Source of the DNA: an uncultured Clostridia bacterium
GTDB lineage: Bacteria; Bacillota; Clostridia; Christensenellales; Pumilibacteraceae
NCBI GenBank assembly: GCA_947089425.1
Contig: CAMUKG010000003.1
Location: forward strand, 1-64,000
DNA: 64,000 bases
Direction: 5' to 3'
In this document: positions 35,872 to 44,792 of the stretch, piece by piece
How positions within the stretch are numbered: the first letter of the stretch is position 1
Layout: the number at the start of each line of letters is the position of its first letter
Made by a program: the position numbers and the translations under genes
The notes under the pieces: generated by a model
Told to the model about the DNA's origin: nothing
Seen by the model: the letters and a program-made list of their open reading frames with translations, nothing else
Databases searched by the model: none

Positions 35872-36011
35872 GTTTGCGTAAAAAGAGAGTTTATTCGCAT
35901 GAAAATAATTGCGATTTTTTTGCCGTAGTGCTATACTCTGTGTGGTTTGAGCGACAAATTAACTTCACGGCTAAAAAAATTAAAAAGAAAAAGGTTTACG
36001 GCAATAAAAAA

Positions 36012-36962
36012 ATGAAAAAAATTACGCTAATCAACAGCGGCGGTACAATTTCGAGCGAATACGACGGCAACATAATGCGGCCCGGCAAAGTTACGAGTTT
36101 CGGCGAACTCAATGGACGCATAGAGCGGGTGCGCACCCCTTTTTGTATGCTTAGCGAAAACATGACGTGGCGAACTCTGCACGACCTTAGCGATTGCGTG
36201 GAGAGCGAGCTCTCTTCGTCGGAAGCCATAATTATAACTCATGGCACCGACACGCTCGCCTATACGGCGGCATATTTGGGGCTTACCAATGCGGGAATAA
36301 ATATCCCCGTCATGCTCGTTTCGGCGGACTTCCCGCTAAGCAACCCCATGAGCAACGGAAGCGCAAATCTTATGTGCGCTCTTGCCGCGATAGATTCGGG
36401 ACTTGCGAGCGGCGTGTTTGTGCCGTATCGCAATCCTTACGATCGCCCCGTGCTCCACGCCTCGACGCGACTGTTAAGCAGTCGCGATTTTGACGGCGGA
36501 CTCAATTCGGCGCTCGGCAAAATTTGCGGATACACCGACCGCACCGGCAAATTTATGCTTAGCGAAAGCATAGAGCCGCACAAATTCGAACTGAAAGGTA
36601 ACGGAGAGAAAAAAGCGGTGCAACTCATATTCGCAAATCCCGGAATAGACTATGCCGCGCTCGCCCGTTCGGCTCGCGCCGAAAACGCCGCTTTGGTGTT
36701 TGCGGGCTACCACACGGGTTCTATAAATACGGGCGCGCAAGGAATAGGACTTTTGGACGGTCTCGAAGTGTATCTCGCGGGCGGAATGAGCGGAGAAAAA
36801 TATCAATCGTTTGAGCAAATGCCGAGCTTCGTGCAAGTGCTCGACAACATTGCCCCCATAACTCTCTACACAAAAGTGCGAATAGCGCACGAAAATTTTG
36901 CCGACGAAGCCGAGCGCGCCGTCTACATTCGCGCAAACACTTTCGGCGAATTTTTTATGTAG
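36012..36962 (+). CDS. Asparaginase / glutaminase family protein
   Basis: A 316-residue type I/II L-asparaginase, hydrolysing asparagine to aspartate and ammonia. Both catalytic Thr motifs are present: NSGGTISS near residues 7-14 and THGTDTLAYTA near 80-90. No signal peptide is seen, so it is cytoplasmic. The frame is open back to 35868, but the upstream part (Lys-rich, overlapping the permease stop) does not look like protein; the ATG at 36012 matches the family start. The ribosome site is weak. Confidence 0.88.
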   Translation: MKKITLINSGGTISSEYDGNIMRPGKVTSFGELNGRIERVRTPFCMLSENMTWRTLHDLSDCVESELSSSEAIIITHGTDTLAYTAAYLGLTNAGINIPVMLVSADFPLSNPMSNGSANLMCALAAIDSGLASGVFVPYRNPYDRPVLHASTRLLSSRDFDGGLNSALGKICGYTDRTGKFMLSESIEPHKFELKGNGEKKAVQLIFANPGIDYAALARSARAENAALVFAGYHTGSINTGAQGIGLLDGLEVYLAGGMSGEKYQSFEQMPSFVQVLDNIAPITLYTKVRIAHENFADEAERAVYIRANTFGEFFM

Positions 36963-36979
36963 GATAACATAAGTTCGAG

Positions 36980-37014
36980 TTGCCTTGCGGAATAAAGCGA
37001 GGCAATTTTTTTTT
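36980..37014 (+). terminator. Intrinsic terminator after the asparaginase gene
   Basis: TTGCCT-GC pairs with GC-AGGCAA around an AT loop and is followed by nine T, which run straight into a G9 tract. Confidence 0.85.
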
Positions 37015-37057
37015 GGGGGGGGGTGGTATTGACAAAAATTGTATTGTGTGTTATAAT
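37015..37057 (+). promoter_or_regulatory. G9 tract and strong promoter of the RHS gene
   Basis: Nine G (37015-37023) lie 5 bases before a perfect TTGACA (37029-37034). A 17-base spacer and a perfect TATAAT (37052-37057) follow. Here the tract is just upstream of the -35 box rather than in the spacer. Confidence 0.75.
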
Positions 37058-37085
37058 AAAAAAACAAAATATTTAAATTACAAAA

Positions 37086-37237
37086 GGGGGGGGAACTGCA
37101 ATGACTACAAAAATTTATCGTAATTATCCTGTGGAGAAAAAACACCTCGAAGAACGGAAGAAGAATTCCCTCCGTTTATCAATCCGAGTAATTACGACCC
37201 GTACGACTACATTTATTGTTATAAAAATTTTGCGGTT
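37086..37237 (+). other. Poly-G ribosome site and frameshifted 5' end of the RHS gene
   Basis: A run of eight G (37086-37093) stands at the ribosome-site position, 7 bases before an ATG at 37101. That ATG opens a frame reading MTTKIYRNYPVEKK, which ends after about 48 codons. In the RHS frame the upstream bases also look like protein (EEEFPPFINPSNYDPYDYIY) but have no start codon after an in-frame TAA at 37121. One extra base near 37160 would join the two frames. Confidence 0.65.
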
Positions 37238-40009
37238 ATGGACAAGGTGAATTTTTCCATTGATTTACTTAATAAGGTAGCCGTTAGTACGATTTTCGAC
37301 GTGCAAAAAGAAAATACGCTTTGCGGGCTGTCGATTGCCCATATTTGGCGCAAAAACAGTGAGGAAAGCGAGTTTGGGCAAGGTTTTAATTTGAATTTAT
37401 GCGAGCGGTTAAAACTTGATAACGACAAAATGTATTATTTTGACAGTTTCGGCGACAAATATTTACTGTATAACGGTGTAGCTAAAGATATGTCGTACAC
37501 AAAAGAAGTCCCCGAATCCGTCAGTAATTTAAAAGCATATCAAGATATTTTCAATATGCCGATAACCGCTGAAAGGACAAGAATGTTACCTACTCAATGG
37601 TTAGTTAACGGGACTTTAACCAGAGGCTTTAATTCCGACGGTTATTTGATAATGATAAACGATACTTATGAAAAACTTTTGCAAATAAATTTTAACGAAA
37701 ATTATAAAATTATCGAAATTAAAGATATAGTCGGGGGATACGAAGCGAATAAATACAGTTTTAATTATAATTCTGACGGTTATTTAATTTTGATTCAAGA
37801 TGATGTGCAAAATTCAACCGTAGAATATTCTTATTTAAACGGATTTTTGGCAACAGTTAGCTTTTCTAAGAACACGATATTTTCTCTTTCGTATACGGAG
37901 AATGAATTAACTAAAATAGAGTCGTCGGAAGGATATATTTGTAAATTTGAATATTCGGCGGCATTGACGGTTTCCGTTCAGTCCTCATTGACCGAAATTC
38001 CCGACGGACAAAGTAGCACTAATCTTCCCGCGACTATATTCACCCGTAGGATTATCTTTGATAAACAAAAAGTTCTTATAGAACATGAAGATAGTAAAAG
38101 AGAGCTATATGAAATTTCGGAAAAAGGATATTTGTTGGCGTACTACAAACAAGAGGATGACATTGTAAATTTTGCGGAACGATATGACTATATTCCGCGA
38201 AAAAAAAGTGTTACGTATAAAGCGAAAAGAGAGCTACTTTATAAAACTTCGTATTTGTTTTTTAAATTCGATTATTCCGAGAAATATTCATATAACGAAT
38301 ACGGTAATTTATCGGAAGAAATTGACAGCGGAACGGTGATTCGCAACATAAAATATACTTATGAAAATAATGCGCTGAGAAGATTACGGCAAATGAATGT
38401 TAAAATCGGCACAACATTTGACTTTTCGGTTTTGCCGAGTTATGACGTGCAAGGACGGTATGAAGGTAAAAGTATTGCAGTAAATAGCACAACAATAATC
38501 GGAGAGTCGATAGGTTATTATTTTAAAAACGGAAGAGCGACTATGTTGCCAACGAGCGTGTTCTATTCGTCGAGTTCGGTCGATATTCTCGGAAGTTTAA
38601 AATACGAATACGATTCGAGCGGCAATATTTCTCATATTGAAAATACTACAAACAATAAAAATATTTATTATACTTATGATAAATTAAATCGTTTGATTAG
38701 GGAAGATAACGAGGAACGCGATTATAGTTGGTATTATAATTATGACAATAGCGGAAACATATTAAGCAAAGAAATCTTGTCGTATACAACCGGCGATTAT
38801 ATGCATGCAATGGCGGCAAAAATTGTTTACAGTTATACTGACGGTAAATTAACTCAGTACGGGAAAAACGGAATGAGTTATGATAAATTAGGAAATCCGA
38901 CAATGTATCACGGATATTTGGCTAAATGGGAAAAGGGGAATCAGCTCGTTTCGTATTATAACAGCGATTATGCTTATGACGGGTTTGGGCGCAGAATAAA
39001 GAAGAATAACACGGTTTATCTTTATGACAGTTGCAACAGACTTATTAAGAGTAGTGACGGAATGGAATATTTTTATGACCATACGGGCGTTATGGGGTTC
39101 AAATATAATAAGAAACTGTATTTTTACCAAAAAGATATACAAAACAATGTTATTGCCATAATAAACGATAGCGGTAAACTCGAATATCGTTATGTGTATG
39201 ACGCATGGGGAGGGCATTTGGTTTATGATGCAAACGGAAATCAAGTTGCGACTTCAACGAGAAAAGGTTGGCGTCCTCAGCCACCTACTGAAATATACGA
39301 TTTAAATCCGTTTAGATACAGAAGCTATTTTTTTGATTATGAAACGGGGTTATATTATCTTAAATCGCGATACTACGACCCCGAGACGGGAAGATTTATG
39401 AACATGGACGGCGTACAAAACTCTGTGCCCACTGTTATTAACGGAATGAATTTGTTTGCGTATTGCATAAACAATCCAATTATGTATGTTGACAATTTAG
39501 GCACTGCAAGGGAGAAAATAATTGATAAAAGAAAAAAATATAGAATTGATGAAAAGGGTACTCCTGGAGAACATGTACACATTGAATACGACGGAAAAAA
39601 ATATACATGGTATAAGATAGGTAGTGGTAAAAGGCATAGCAATGAATTGGGATACGAAGATATTTCTAATTCTATGGAAAAGGACCTTAAAAAAGCCGGT
39701 TTAGATGATGATTATTTTAGTTTCAGTTATGTTTCGCTTCCTCGTTGGGTGGAGGGATACGAGCTATCGTATTCGCAACCTTTTCAAGAAATTCTTGTAT
39801 TCGAGCAGCCGAATTGGTCTCTCGAACGAATGCAGTCCGATTCGGTAGACGCTTGGCAAGAAAGTTTTGAAACTAAGCCCGTTAAGCCGTTTCGAGAAAG
39901 TTTTCAAATTTCGCCTGAGATTGTTACCGGCGTGCTTGTTGCGGCGGCAGTAATTATCTTTATAGGGTTGGCATTTTTAACCGGCGGCGTTGCTTTGATT
40001 TTTATTTAA
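37238..40009 (+). CDS. RHS/YD-repeat protein, likely polymorphic toxin
   Basis: A 923-residue protein (longer if the 5' frameshift is repaired) rich in YD-type repeats such as YEYDSSGNI, YYTYDKLNRL and YAYDGFGRRI. It ends its cage region with the conserved RHS core (RYRSYFFDYETGLYYLKSRYYDPETGRF, shown by parts). After the core comes a unique tip of about 190 residues with a GEHVHIEYDG segment and a hydrophobic hairpin at the very end. Known RHS proteins release such tips as toxins against neighbours. No N-terminal signal peptide is visible. The next gene is a candidate immunity gene 18 bases away. Codon use is more AT-rich than in neighbours, suggesting transfer. Confidence 0.8.
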   Translation: MDKVNFSIDLLNKVAVSTIFDVQKENTLCGLSIAHIWRKNSEESEFGQGFNLNLCERLKLDNDKMYYFDSFGDKYLLYNGVAKDMSYTKEVPESVSNLKAYQDIFNMPITAERTRMLPTQWLVNGTLTRGFNSDGYLIMINDTYEKLLQINFNENYKIIEIKDIVGGYEANKYSFNYNSDGYLILIQDDVQNSTVEYSYLNGFLATVSFSKNTIFSLSYTENELTKIESSEGYICKFEYSAALTVSVQSSLTEIPDGQSSTNLPATIFTRRIIFDKQKVLIEHEDSKRELYEISEKGYLLAYYKQEDDIVNFAERYDYIPRKKSVTYKAKRELLYKTSYLFFKFDYSEKYSYNEYGNLSEEIDSGTVIRNIKYTYENNALRRLRQMNVKIGTTFDFSVLPSYDVQGRYEGKSIAVNSTTIIGESIGYYFKNGRATMLPTSVFYSSSSVDILGSLKYEYDSSGNISHIENTTNNKNIYYTYDKLNRLIREDNEERDYSWYYNYDNSGNILSKEILSYTTGDYMHAMAAKIVYSYTDGKLTQYGKNGMSYDKLGNPTMYHGYLAKWEKGNQLVSYYNSDYAYDGFGRRIKKNNTVYLYDSCNRLIKSSDGMEYFYDHTGVMGFKYNKKLYFYQKDIQNNVIAIINDSGKLEYRYVYDAWGGHLVYDANGNQVATSTRKGWRPQPPTEIYDLNPFRYRSYFFDYETGLYYLKSRYYDPETGRFMNMDGVQNSVPTVINGMNLFAYCINNPIMYVDNLGTAREKIIDKRKKYRIDEKGTPGEHVHIEYDGKKYTWYKIGSGKRHSNELGYEDISNSMEKDLKKAGLDDDYFSFSYVSLPRWVEGYELSYSQPFQEILVFEQPNWSLERMQSDSVDAWQESFETKPVKPFRESFQISPEIVTGVLVAAAVIIFIGLAFLTGGVALIFI

Positions 40010-40027
40010 TAGGAGATAAAAGATATT

Positions 40028-40558
40028 ATGTATTACTGGGACGATAACGAATTTCCCGAATATGCGCACGGCATAATAAAGTTTTACGATGAAAATGATA
40101 AAACAGGCGAAAATTATGATAAATATTTGCAGTCGATAAAGCATTTATTGCCGCCGAGTTTGGTTAAATATTTTCAAGAAGAATACACTAAACCTCATCC
40201 CGATATGTTTTTGCCTAACCGTTTTCACGATTGCGCCATAGTCGAGATTCGTTTTAGAGGCAATTCGAACGTTTACAGAAAAACTTACGACGAGGTAATT
40301 CTCGATTTGAGTTTGGGCAGAATGTTCGATTATCATATCGAGTTCAGCGACATTATGTCTTGCAGAACGGCTTTTTCGGATTTGGAAAAATACGGTTGCG
40401 ATGATTACGAGTGTTTCGGGGAAATTATAGACTGTGAATTGAGCTTGTCGAAAGACGGGTTCCCCGTTATGCAATTCGATACAAGCACGGGGTTCGAATT
40501 CTATATCGAATTCGATAGGGTGAAAATAACTAAAAAGAAACGGCGCGGTAATTGGTAA
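40028..40558 (+). CDS. Candidate immunity protein for the RHS toxin
   Basis: A 176-residue acidic, soluble protein beginning MYYWDDNEFPEYAHG. I recognise no named domain, though size, acidity and lack of signal resemble immunity proteins of polymorphic toxin systems. It begins 18 bases after the RHS stop, behind an AGGAG site, so the two are co-transcribed. The immunity role rests on position only. Confidence 0.5.
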   Translation: MYYWDDNEFPEYAHGIIKFYDENDKTGENYDKYLQSIKHLLPPSLVKYFQEEYTKPHPDMFLPNRFHDCAIVEIRFRGNSNVYRKTYDEVILDLSLGRMFDYHIEFSDIMSCRTAFSDLEKYGCDDYECFGEIIDCELSLSKDGFPVMQFDTSTGFEFYIEFDRVKITKKKRRGNW

Positions 40559-40619
40559 CCGTTGCATTAAAGAGTTTTCGTTTTTCTTGCAAACTGACAT
40601 AAAATAAACGCATATTTTC

Positions 40620-40648
40620 TTGAAAAAGTCGGGCTTTTATGATATAAT
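40620..40648 (+). promoter_or_regulatory. Promoter of glpK
   Basis: TTGAAA (40620-40625), a 17-base spacer and TATAAT (40643-40648). Only 10 bases separate the -10 box from the glpK ATG and no ribosome site is present, so the mRNA leader is at most a few bases long. Confidence 0.75.
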
Positions 40649-40658
40649 AGCTATACGT

Positions 40659-42155
40659 ATGAAAGAGAACGAAAGCAAATATGTGCTTGCGCTCGACCAA
40701 GGCACAACGGGCACGAGGGCTATAATTTTTAACGAAAGCGGAGAAATTGCAGGAGCGGCTTATAAAGAGTTTAGGCAAATTTACCCGCAACCGGGTTGGG
40801 TTGAGCACGACCCTACGGAAATATTACATACCGTGTATTATACGGCGGCGGAAGCTTTGAAAGCGGGAAACGTGTCGCCCGAGCAAATAGAGGCTATGGG
40901 AATAGCCAACCAACGCGAAACGGTGGTTGCGTGGGATTCGGAGACGGGCGCGCCGCTATATAACGCCGTTGTGTGGCAATGCCGCCGTTCCGCCGACGAG
41001 TGTCGCCGTTTAATAGAGGCGGGTTGCGACCGGCTTATTTACGAAAAGACGGGACTTATGCCCGATGCATATTTTTCGGCTACCAAAATGAAGTGGCTTT
41101 TGGAAAACGTGCCGCAAGTGCGCGAGGCGGCAAACGAGGGAAGATTGCGGTTCGGAACGATAGACACGTACTTAATGTTTAAGTTGTCGGGCGGCAAAAT
41201 TTATGCCACCGACTACACCAACGCCGCTCGCACCATGCTTTTTAACATACATAAGCGCGAGTGGGATGCCGATTTATTGCAACTTTTTTCGGTTAAACGC
41301 GAAATGTTGCCGAGCGTGGAGCCGTCGGGACACGCTTTCGGTTATGCAGAGAAAGAACTTATAGGAAAAGAAATTCCGATTTGCGCCGTTGCGGGCGACC
41401 AACAGGCGGCGCTTTTCGGACAACACTGTTTCGCGCCGGGAGCGGCTAAATGCACTTTCGGCACGGGGCTGTTTTTGCTCAGCAATACGGGCGGCGAAAA
41501 CGTGAACTCCAAGCAGGGGCTAATAACTACTCTTGCTTCCGACGTGGACGGGCTTCCGTGCTACGCGCTCGAAGGGAGCGTGTTTACGGGCGGCGCGGCT
41601 ATTCAGTGGTTGCGCGACGAAATGAAATTGCTATCTTCGGCGGCGGAGAGCGAACAAATTGCCGCATCGGTACCCGACAGTGGCGGGGTGTACGTAGTGC
41701 CCGCGTTTGTGGGGTTGGGCGCGCCGTACTGGGATAGCGACGCTCGCGGCACGATTTGCGGAATCACGCGCGGCACGAAGCGAGAGCATATAGTTCGCGC
41801 CACGCTCGAATCGATTGCGTATCAATGTTTCGACGTGCTTCATGCTATGGAACGCGACACGTCCGTTTCGTTCACCCGTTTGGCGGTGGACGGCGGGGCG
41901 AGCGCGAATAACTTTTTGATGCAATTTCTTGCCGACATAACGGGAGTGGAAATTATTCGTCCACGAGTAGTGGAAACTACGGCGCTCGGCGCGGCTATGC
42001 TCGCGGCTCATATTTTCGGAGGCGCAACGGCGGCAATGCTCCAAAAAAGCGATTTTGCCGAAAGGATTTTTAAACCGCGCCTTTCTAAGAAAAAACGCGA
42101 CGAATTGATTTGGGGTTGGAAAACGGCTGTTGCGCGGGCGCGCCATAAGCCGTAA
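40659..42155 (+). CDS. glpK: Glycerol kinase
   Basis: A 498-residue FGGY-family kinase that phosphorylates glycerol to glycerol 3-phosphate with ATP. It shows the phosphate-1 motif LDQGTTGTRAI at the N-terminus, WQCRRSADEC, GTIDTYLMFKLSGG, GDQQAALFGQ and the adenosine motif DGGASANNFLMQF. I start it at the ATG at 40659; a TTG 39 bases earlier is the -35 box of the promoter. No glycerol facilitator or GlpF gene is next to it. The missing ribosome site suggests a leaderless mRNA. Confidence 0.95.
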   Translation: MKENESKYVLALDQGTTGTRAIIFNESGEIAGAAYKEFRQIYPQPGWVEHDPTEILHTVYYTAAEALKAGNVSPEQIEAMGIANQRETVVAWDSETGAPLYNAVVWQCRRSADECRRLIEAGCDRLIYEKTGLMPDAYFSATKMKWLLENVPQVREAANEGRLRFGTIDTYLMFKLSGGKIYATDYTNAARTMLFNIHKREWDADLLQLFSVKREMLPSVEPSGHAFGYAEKELIGKEIPICAVAGDQQAALFGQHCFAPGAAKCTFGTGLFLLSNTGGENVNSKQGLITTLASDVDGLPCYALEGSVFTGGAAIQWLRDEMKLLSSAAESEQIAASVPDSGGVYVVPAFVGLGAPYWDSDARGTICGITRGTKREHIVRATLESIAYQCFDVLHAMERDTSVSFTRLAVDGGASANNFLMQFLADITGVEIIRPRVVETTALGAAMLAAHIFGGATAAMLQKSDFAERIFKPRLSKKKRDELIWGWKTAVARARHKP

Positions 42156-42202
42156 CTTTCGGCATAAACTTGCAACGCGCAATAAGGAGGTTAGGAAAAT
42201 AG

Positions 42203-43441
42203 GTGAAAAACGAAAAGTTAAACGTGTTTTCGTATATAGACACCGCGTGCGGAGTTTTGGACGAGAAGAGGGAAAGCTACACCAAAAGCGCGGCTAAAAT
42301 TTCGGCGTATCTTGAAAAGGCGCTCGAAGAGTTCGACGCGCTTGTCGGCGTGACCTATCGCGTTAAAACGTCGGCGTCGCTTCGCGAAAAGATTATACGC
42401 AATAATTTATATAAACAGTATTCGGCTCTCGACGTGGTGGGCGAGTGTTCGGACATTGCGGGCATACGGCTCGAATGCAGATTTTTGGAAGACGAGCAAG
42501 CGCTCTACGAAAAGCTTAAAGAACTTTTTTGCAACGACGCGGGATGTGGATATTTTTATCCGGAAGGGCGCAAACACTTGCGGTTAAAACTCGGCGCGCC
42601 TCAGCCCGAGCGTCAAAAAAACGGGCTCGAAATATACAGAATAGACGGTTTTGTTGTGCTCGGCGGCGAAAAATATAACTACGAGTTGCAAATAAAGTCG
42701 CTGGTAAACAGTTTTTGGTCGGAAATCGAGCACAAAATAATTTACAAAAACAAGCGGTTCATGTTAATCGACGATTTCGTGAACGAACTCATGAGCAGCC
42801 TAAACGACAGCCTTAAAAACATAGACCGTCAGTTAAACATGCTGTTTCACCGTTGCCTCGATTCGTCGCAAAAGGGTCAGCTTGCGGCGGCGGAAAATAT
42901 GTTGCTCGGGCTTATAAACGAACTGTTTTCCCGTCTTGTGGAAGAGCGCGTGGGAATATCGGTGAACATAAAACCGTATAGTCAGGCGCTCGTGAAATAT
43001 CTTTTGGGCTATTCCACGTTCGCGCGCCGCGCGGGCGATTTTCCTCTCGGCGACGACGCGTTGCCGTTTAATGAAACGCTTGTTAGGTTCATGCGTTGGC
43101 TTAAAGACGTTGACTTCGACGGCATAGGGGTGGGGCAAGCCATAACTTTCGAGCAGCCTTTCGTATATGAAAACGAAATGCAGGAAATCATAGGAAAGAA
43201 GCTCACCGCCGAAATGAATGACGATTTTTTTTGCAACACCTTTTTTCACATACTGTTTTCGCTCGAAGTGGGCAACGATATGCAAGATTTTTCCACCTAC
43301 GTTCGCTATTACGAACACCGCATAGGAGCGCAAACCAAGTCGGACGCGGGCAAAGTGCGCCTCAAATTCGAGATAGAAAAAGCGGACGTCGGCAAAATGG
43401 TGCTTGAAAAAGAAATCTTGCGATTAGCGGCAATAAAGTAG
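42203..43441 (+). CDS. RelA/SpoT-domain protein with extra C-terminal region
   Basis: A 412-residue protein starting at GTG with an AAGGAGG site. The N-terminal half (about 30-200) is a RelA/SpoT nucleotidyltransferase domain, with DVVGECSDIAGIRLECRF and the ELQIKSLVNSFWSEIEHKIIYKN block of ppGpp synthetases. The Asp and Glu positions needed for catalysis appear present. The C-terminal 200 residues are helical and unlike the TGS/ACT regions of long RSH enzymes. It could be a small alarmone synthetase or a toxin-type relative (toxSAS); the context does not decide. Confidence 0.78.
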   Translation: MKNEKLNVFSYIDTACGVLDEKRESYTKSAAKISAYLEKALEEFDALVGVTYRVKTSASLREKIIRNNLYKQYSALDVVGECSDIAGIRLECRFLEDEQALYEKLKELFCNDAGCGYFYPEGRKHLRLKLGAPQPERQKNGLEIYRIDGFVVLGGEKYNYELQIKSLVNSFWSEIEHKIIYKNKRFMLIDDFVNELMSSLNDSLKNIDRQLNMLFHRCLDSSQKGQLAAAENMLLGLINELFSRLVEERVGISVNIKPYSQALVKYLLGYSTFARRAGDFPLGDDALPFNETLVRFMRWLKDVDFDGIGVGQAITFEQPFVYENEMQEIIGKKLTAEMNDDFFCNTFFHILFSLEVGNDMQDFSTYVRYYEHRIGAQTKSDAGKVRLKFEIEKADVGKMVLEKEILRLAAIK

Positions 43442-43508
43442 TTTTTTTGGGTTGCGGGCTTGCAACGGAGAGCTTTTTTATCTTATGTTGTAGCTTTTGT
43501 GTTCTATC

Positions 43509-43546
43509 GTAACACCAGCCTTTTGGTCGCAAAAGACAGGCGTTAC
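43509..43546. repeat. Intergenic hairpin repeat, copy 3
   Basis: The core CCAGCCTTTTGGTCGCAAAA matches copies 1 and 2. Outer arms GTAAC and GTTAC extend the palindrome. It lies about 65 bases after the RelA/SpoT-domain gene. Confidence 0.75.
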
Positions 43547-43624
43547 GCGAGAACAATAAAACTTACAACATAAGAATATCAAAAAAAGCGACATGTTGCT
43601 CGCAAGGCAATAAAAGGAGTTTTT

Positions 43625-44695
43625 ATGAGAATAGGCATTTTAACGTCGGGCGGGGATTGCCCCGCGCTCAACGCCGTAATTCGCGGTTTTGCCAAATACG
43701 CGTATAAAAACATACGCGGCGCGGAGATTTACGGCATTGCCGACGGCTACGGCGGACTGATTGCGGGCGAATACAAAAAAATGCACCCCGAAGACTTTTC
43801 GGGCATTTTGAACGTGGGCGGCACGATACTCGGCACAAGCCGTCAGCCGTTCAAAAAAATGACGGTTGAAGAGAACAATTCCACCAAAGTGGAAAAGATG
43901 AAAGCCAACTATAAAAAAATGGGACTCGACGCGCTCGTCACTTTGGGCGGCGCGGGCACTCATAAGTCGGCGGCGCTGTTGTGCGAAGAGGGGCTCAACG
44001 TGGTGGGGCTTCCCAAAACAATCGACAACGATATTTTCGGCACCGACGTGACTTTCGGCTTTTATTCGGCGGTTGACGTTGCCACCGAATGTATCGACCG
44101 AGTTCACACAACGGCGGCGAGTCACGGGCGCACTATGCTTGTGGAAATTATGGGCAACAAAGTGGGTTGGCTCACGCTCTATGCGGGAATAGCGGGCGGC
44201 GCCGACATAATTCTTTTGCCCGAAATACCTTTCGACACCGACGTTGTGTGCAAAAAAGTTTTGCAAAGGGCGGAAGCGGGCAAAGCGTTCAGCATTATTG
44301 CCATAGCGGAAGGTGCAATCGAGAAGAGCGAGGCGGGACTCAAAAAAAAGGAACGCGCGCAAAAGAGGAGCGAAACGGGCGACGTCACCGCAACCAACCG
44401 CTTGGCGCGAGAAATAAACGCTCGCACGGGAGTGGAAACGCGCGTAGTTATTCCCGGTCATATTCAGCGCGGCGGAAGCCCGAGCGCGCTCGATAGGGCA
44501 ATATCCACGCAAGTGGGCGCTTATGCGGGTTATTTGTGCAAAGAGGGACTTTTCGGCACAACGGTTGCTATACACGGCGAAAAAATTACGCATAATAAAA
44601 TTGCGGATATTGCGGGCAAAACAAAATGGGTGCCGCTCGACCACCCCATGCTCGAAATCGGCAGAAGCGTGGGGATTTCGTTCGGAGAGAAGTAG
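43625..44695 (+). CDS. pfkA: 6-phosphofructokinase
   Basis: A 356-residue phosphofructokinase of the clostridial/actinobacterial mixed-substrate type. TSGGDCPALNAVIRG is the nucleotide-binding start, PKTIDNDI the catalytic block and IPGHIQRGGSPSALDR the sugar-phosphate site. At the phosphate-donor motif it reads GGAGTHK where E. coli has GGDGS, so the donor (ATP or pyrophosphate) cannot be told with certainty. A strong AAGGAG site lies upstream. Confidence 0.9.
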   Translation: MRIGILTSGGDCPALNAVIRGFAKYAYKNIRGAEIYGIADGYGGLIAGEYKKMHPEDFSGILNVGGTILGTSRQPFKKMTVEENNSTKVEKMKANYKKMGLDALVTLGGAGTHKSAALLCEEGLNVVGLPKTIDNDIFGTDVTFGFYSAVDVATECIDRVHTTAASHGRTMLVEIMGNKVGWLTLYAGIAGGADIILLPEIPFDTDVVCKKVLQRAEAGKAFSIIAIAEGAIEKSEAGLKKKERAQKRSETGDVTATNRLAREINARTGVETRVVIPGHIQRGGSPSALDRAISTQVGAYAGYLCKEGLFGTTVAIHGEKITHNKIADIAGKTKWVPLDHPMLEIGRSVGISFGEK

Positions 44696-44792
44696 CGCGA
44701 CGGAATGTTGCCGCATACAATGAATTTATTATGCGCAGTGCTTTACGCTCGATATTTAATGCTCATTCCTCAATAAAAATAGGAAAAAAGAA

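Noticed and set aside
36474-37145. A 223-codon minus-strand frame opposite the asparaginase end
   Set aside because: It runs through the terminator and poly-G promoter of the RHS gene and resembles no protein.
43640-44716. A 358-codon minus-strand open frame opposite pfkA
   Set aside because: It is a shadow of a strongly biased coding sequence; the product is Arg/His/Cys-rich nonsense and has no ribosome site.
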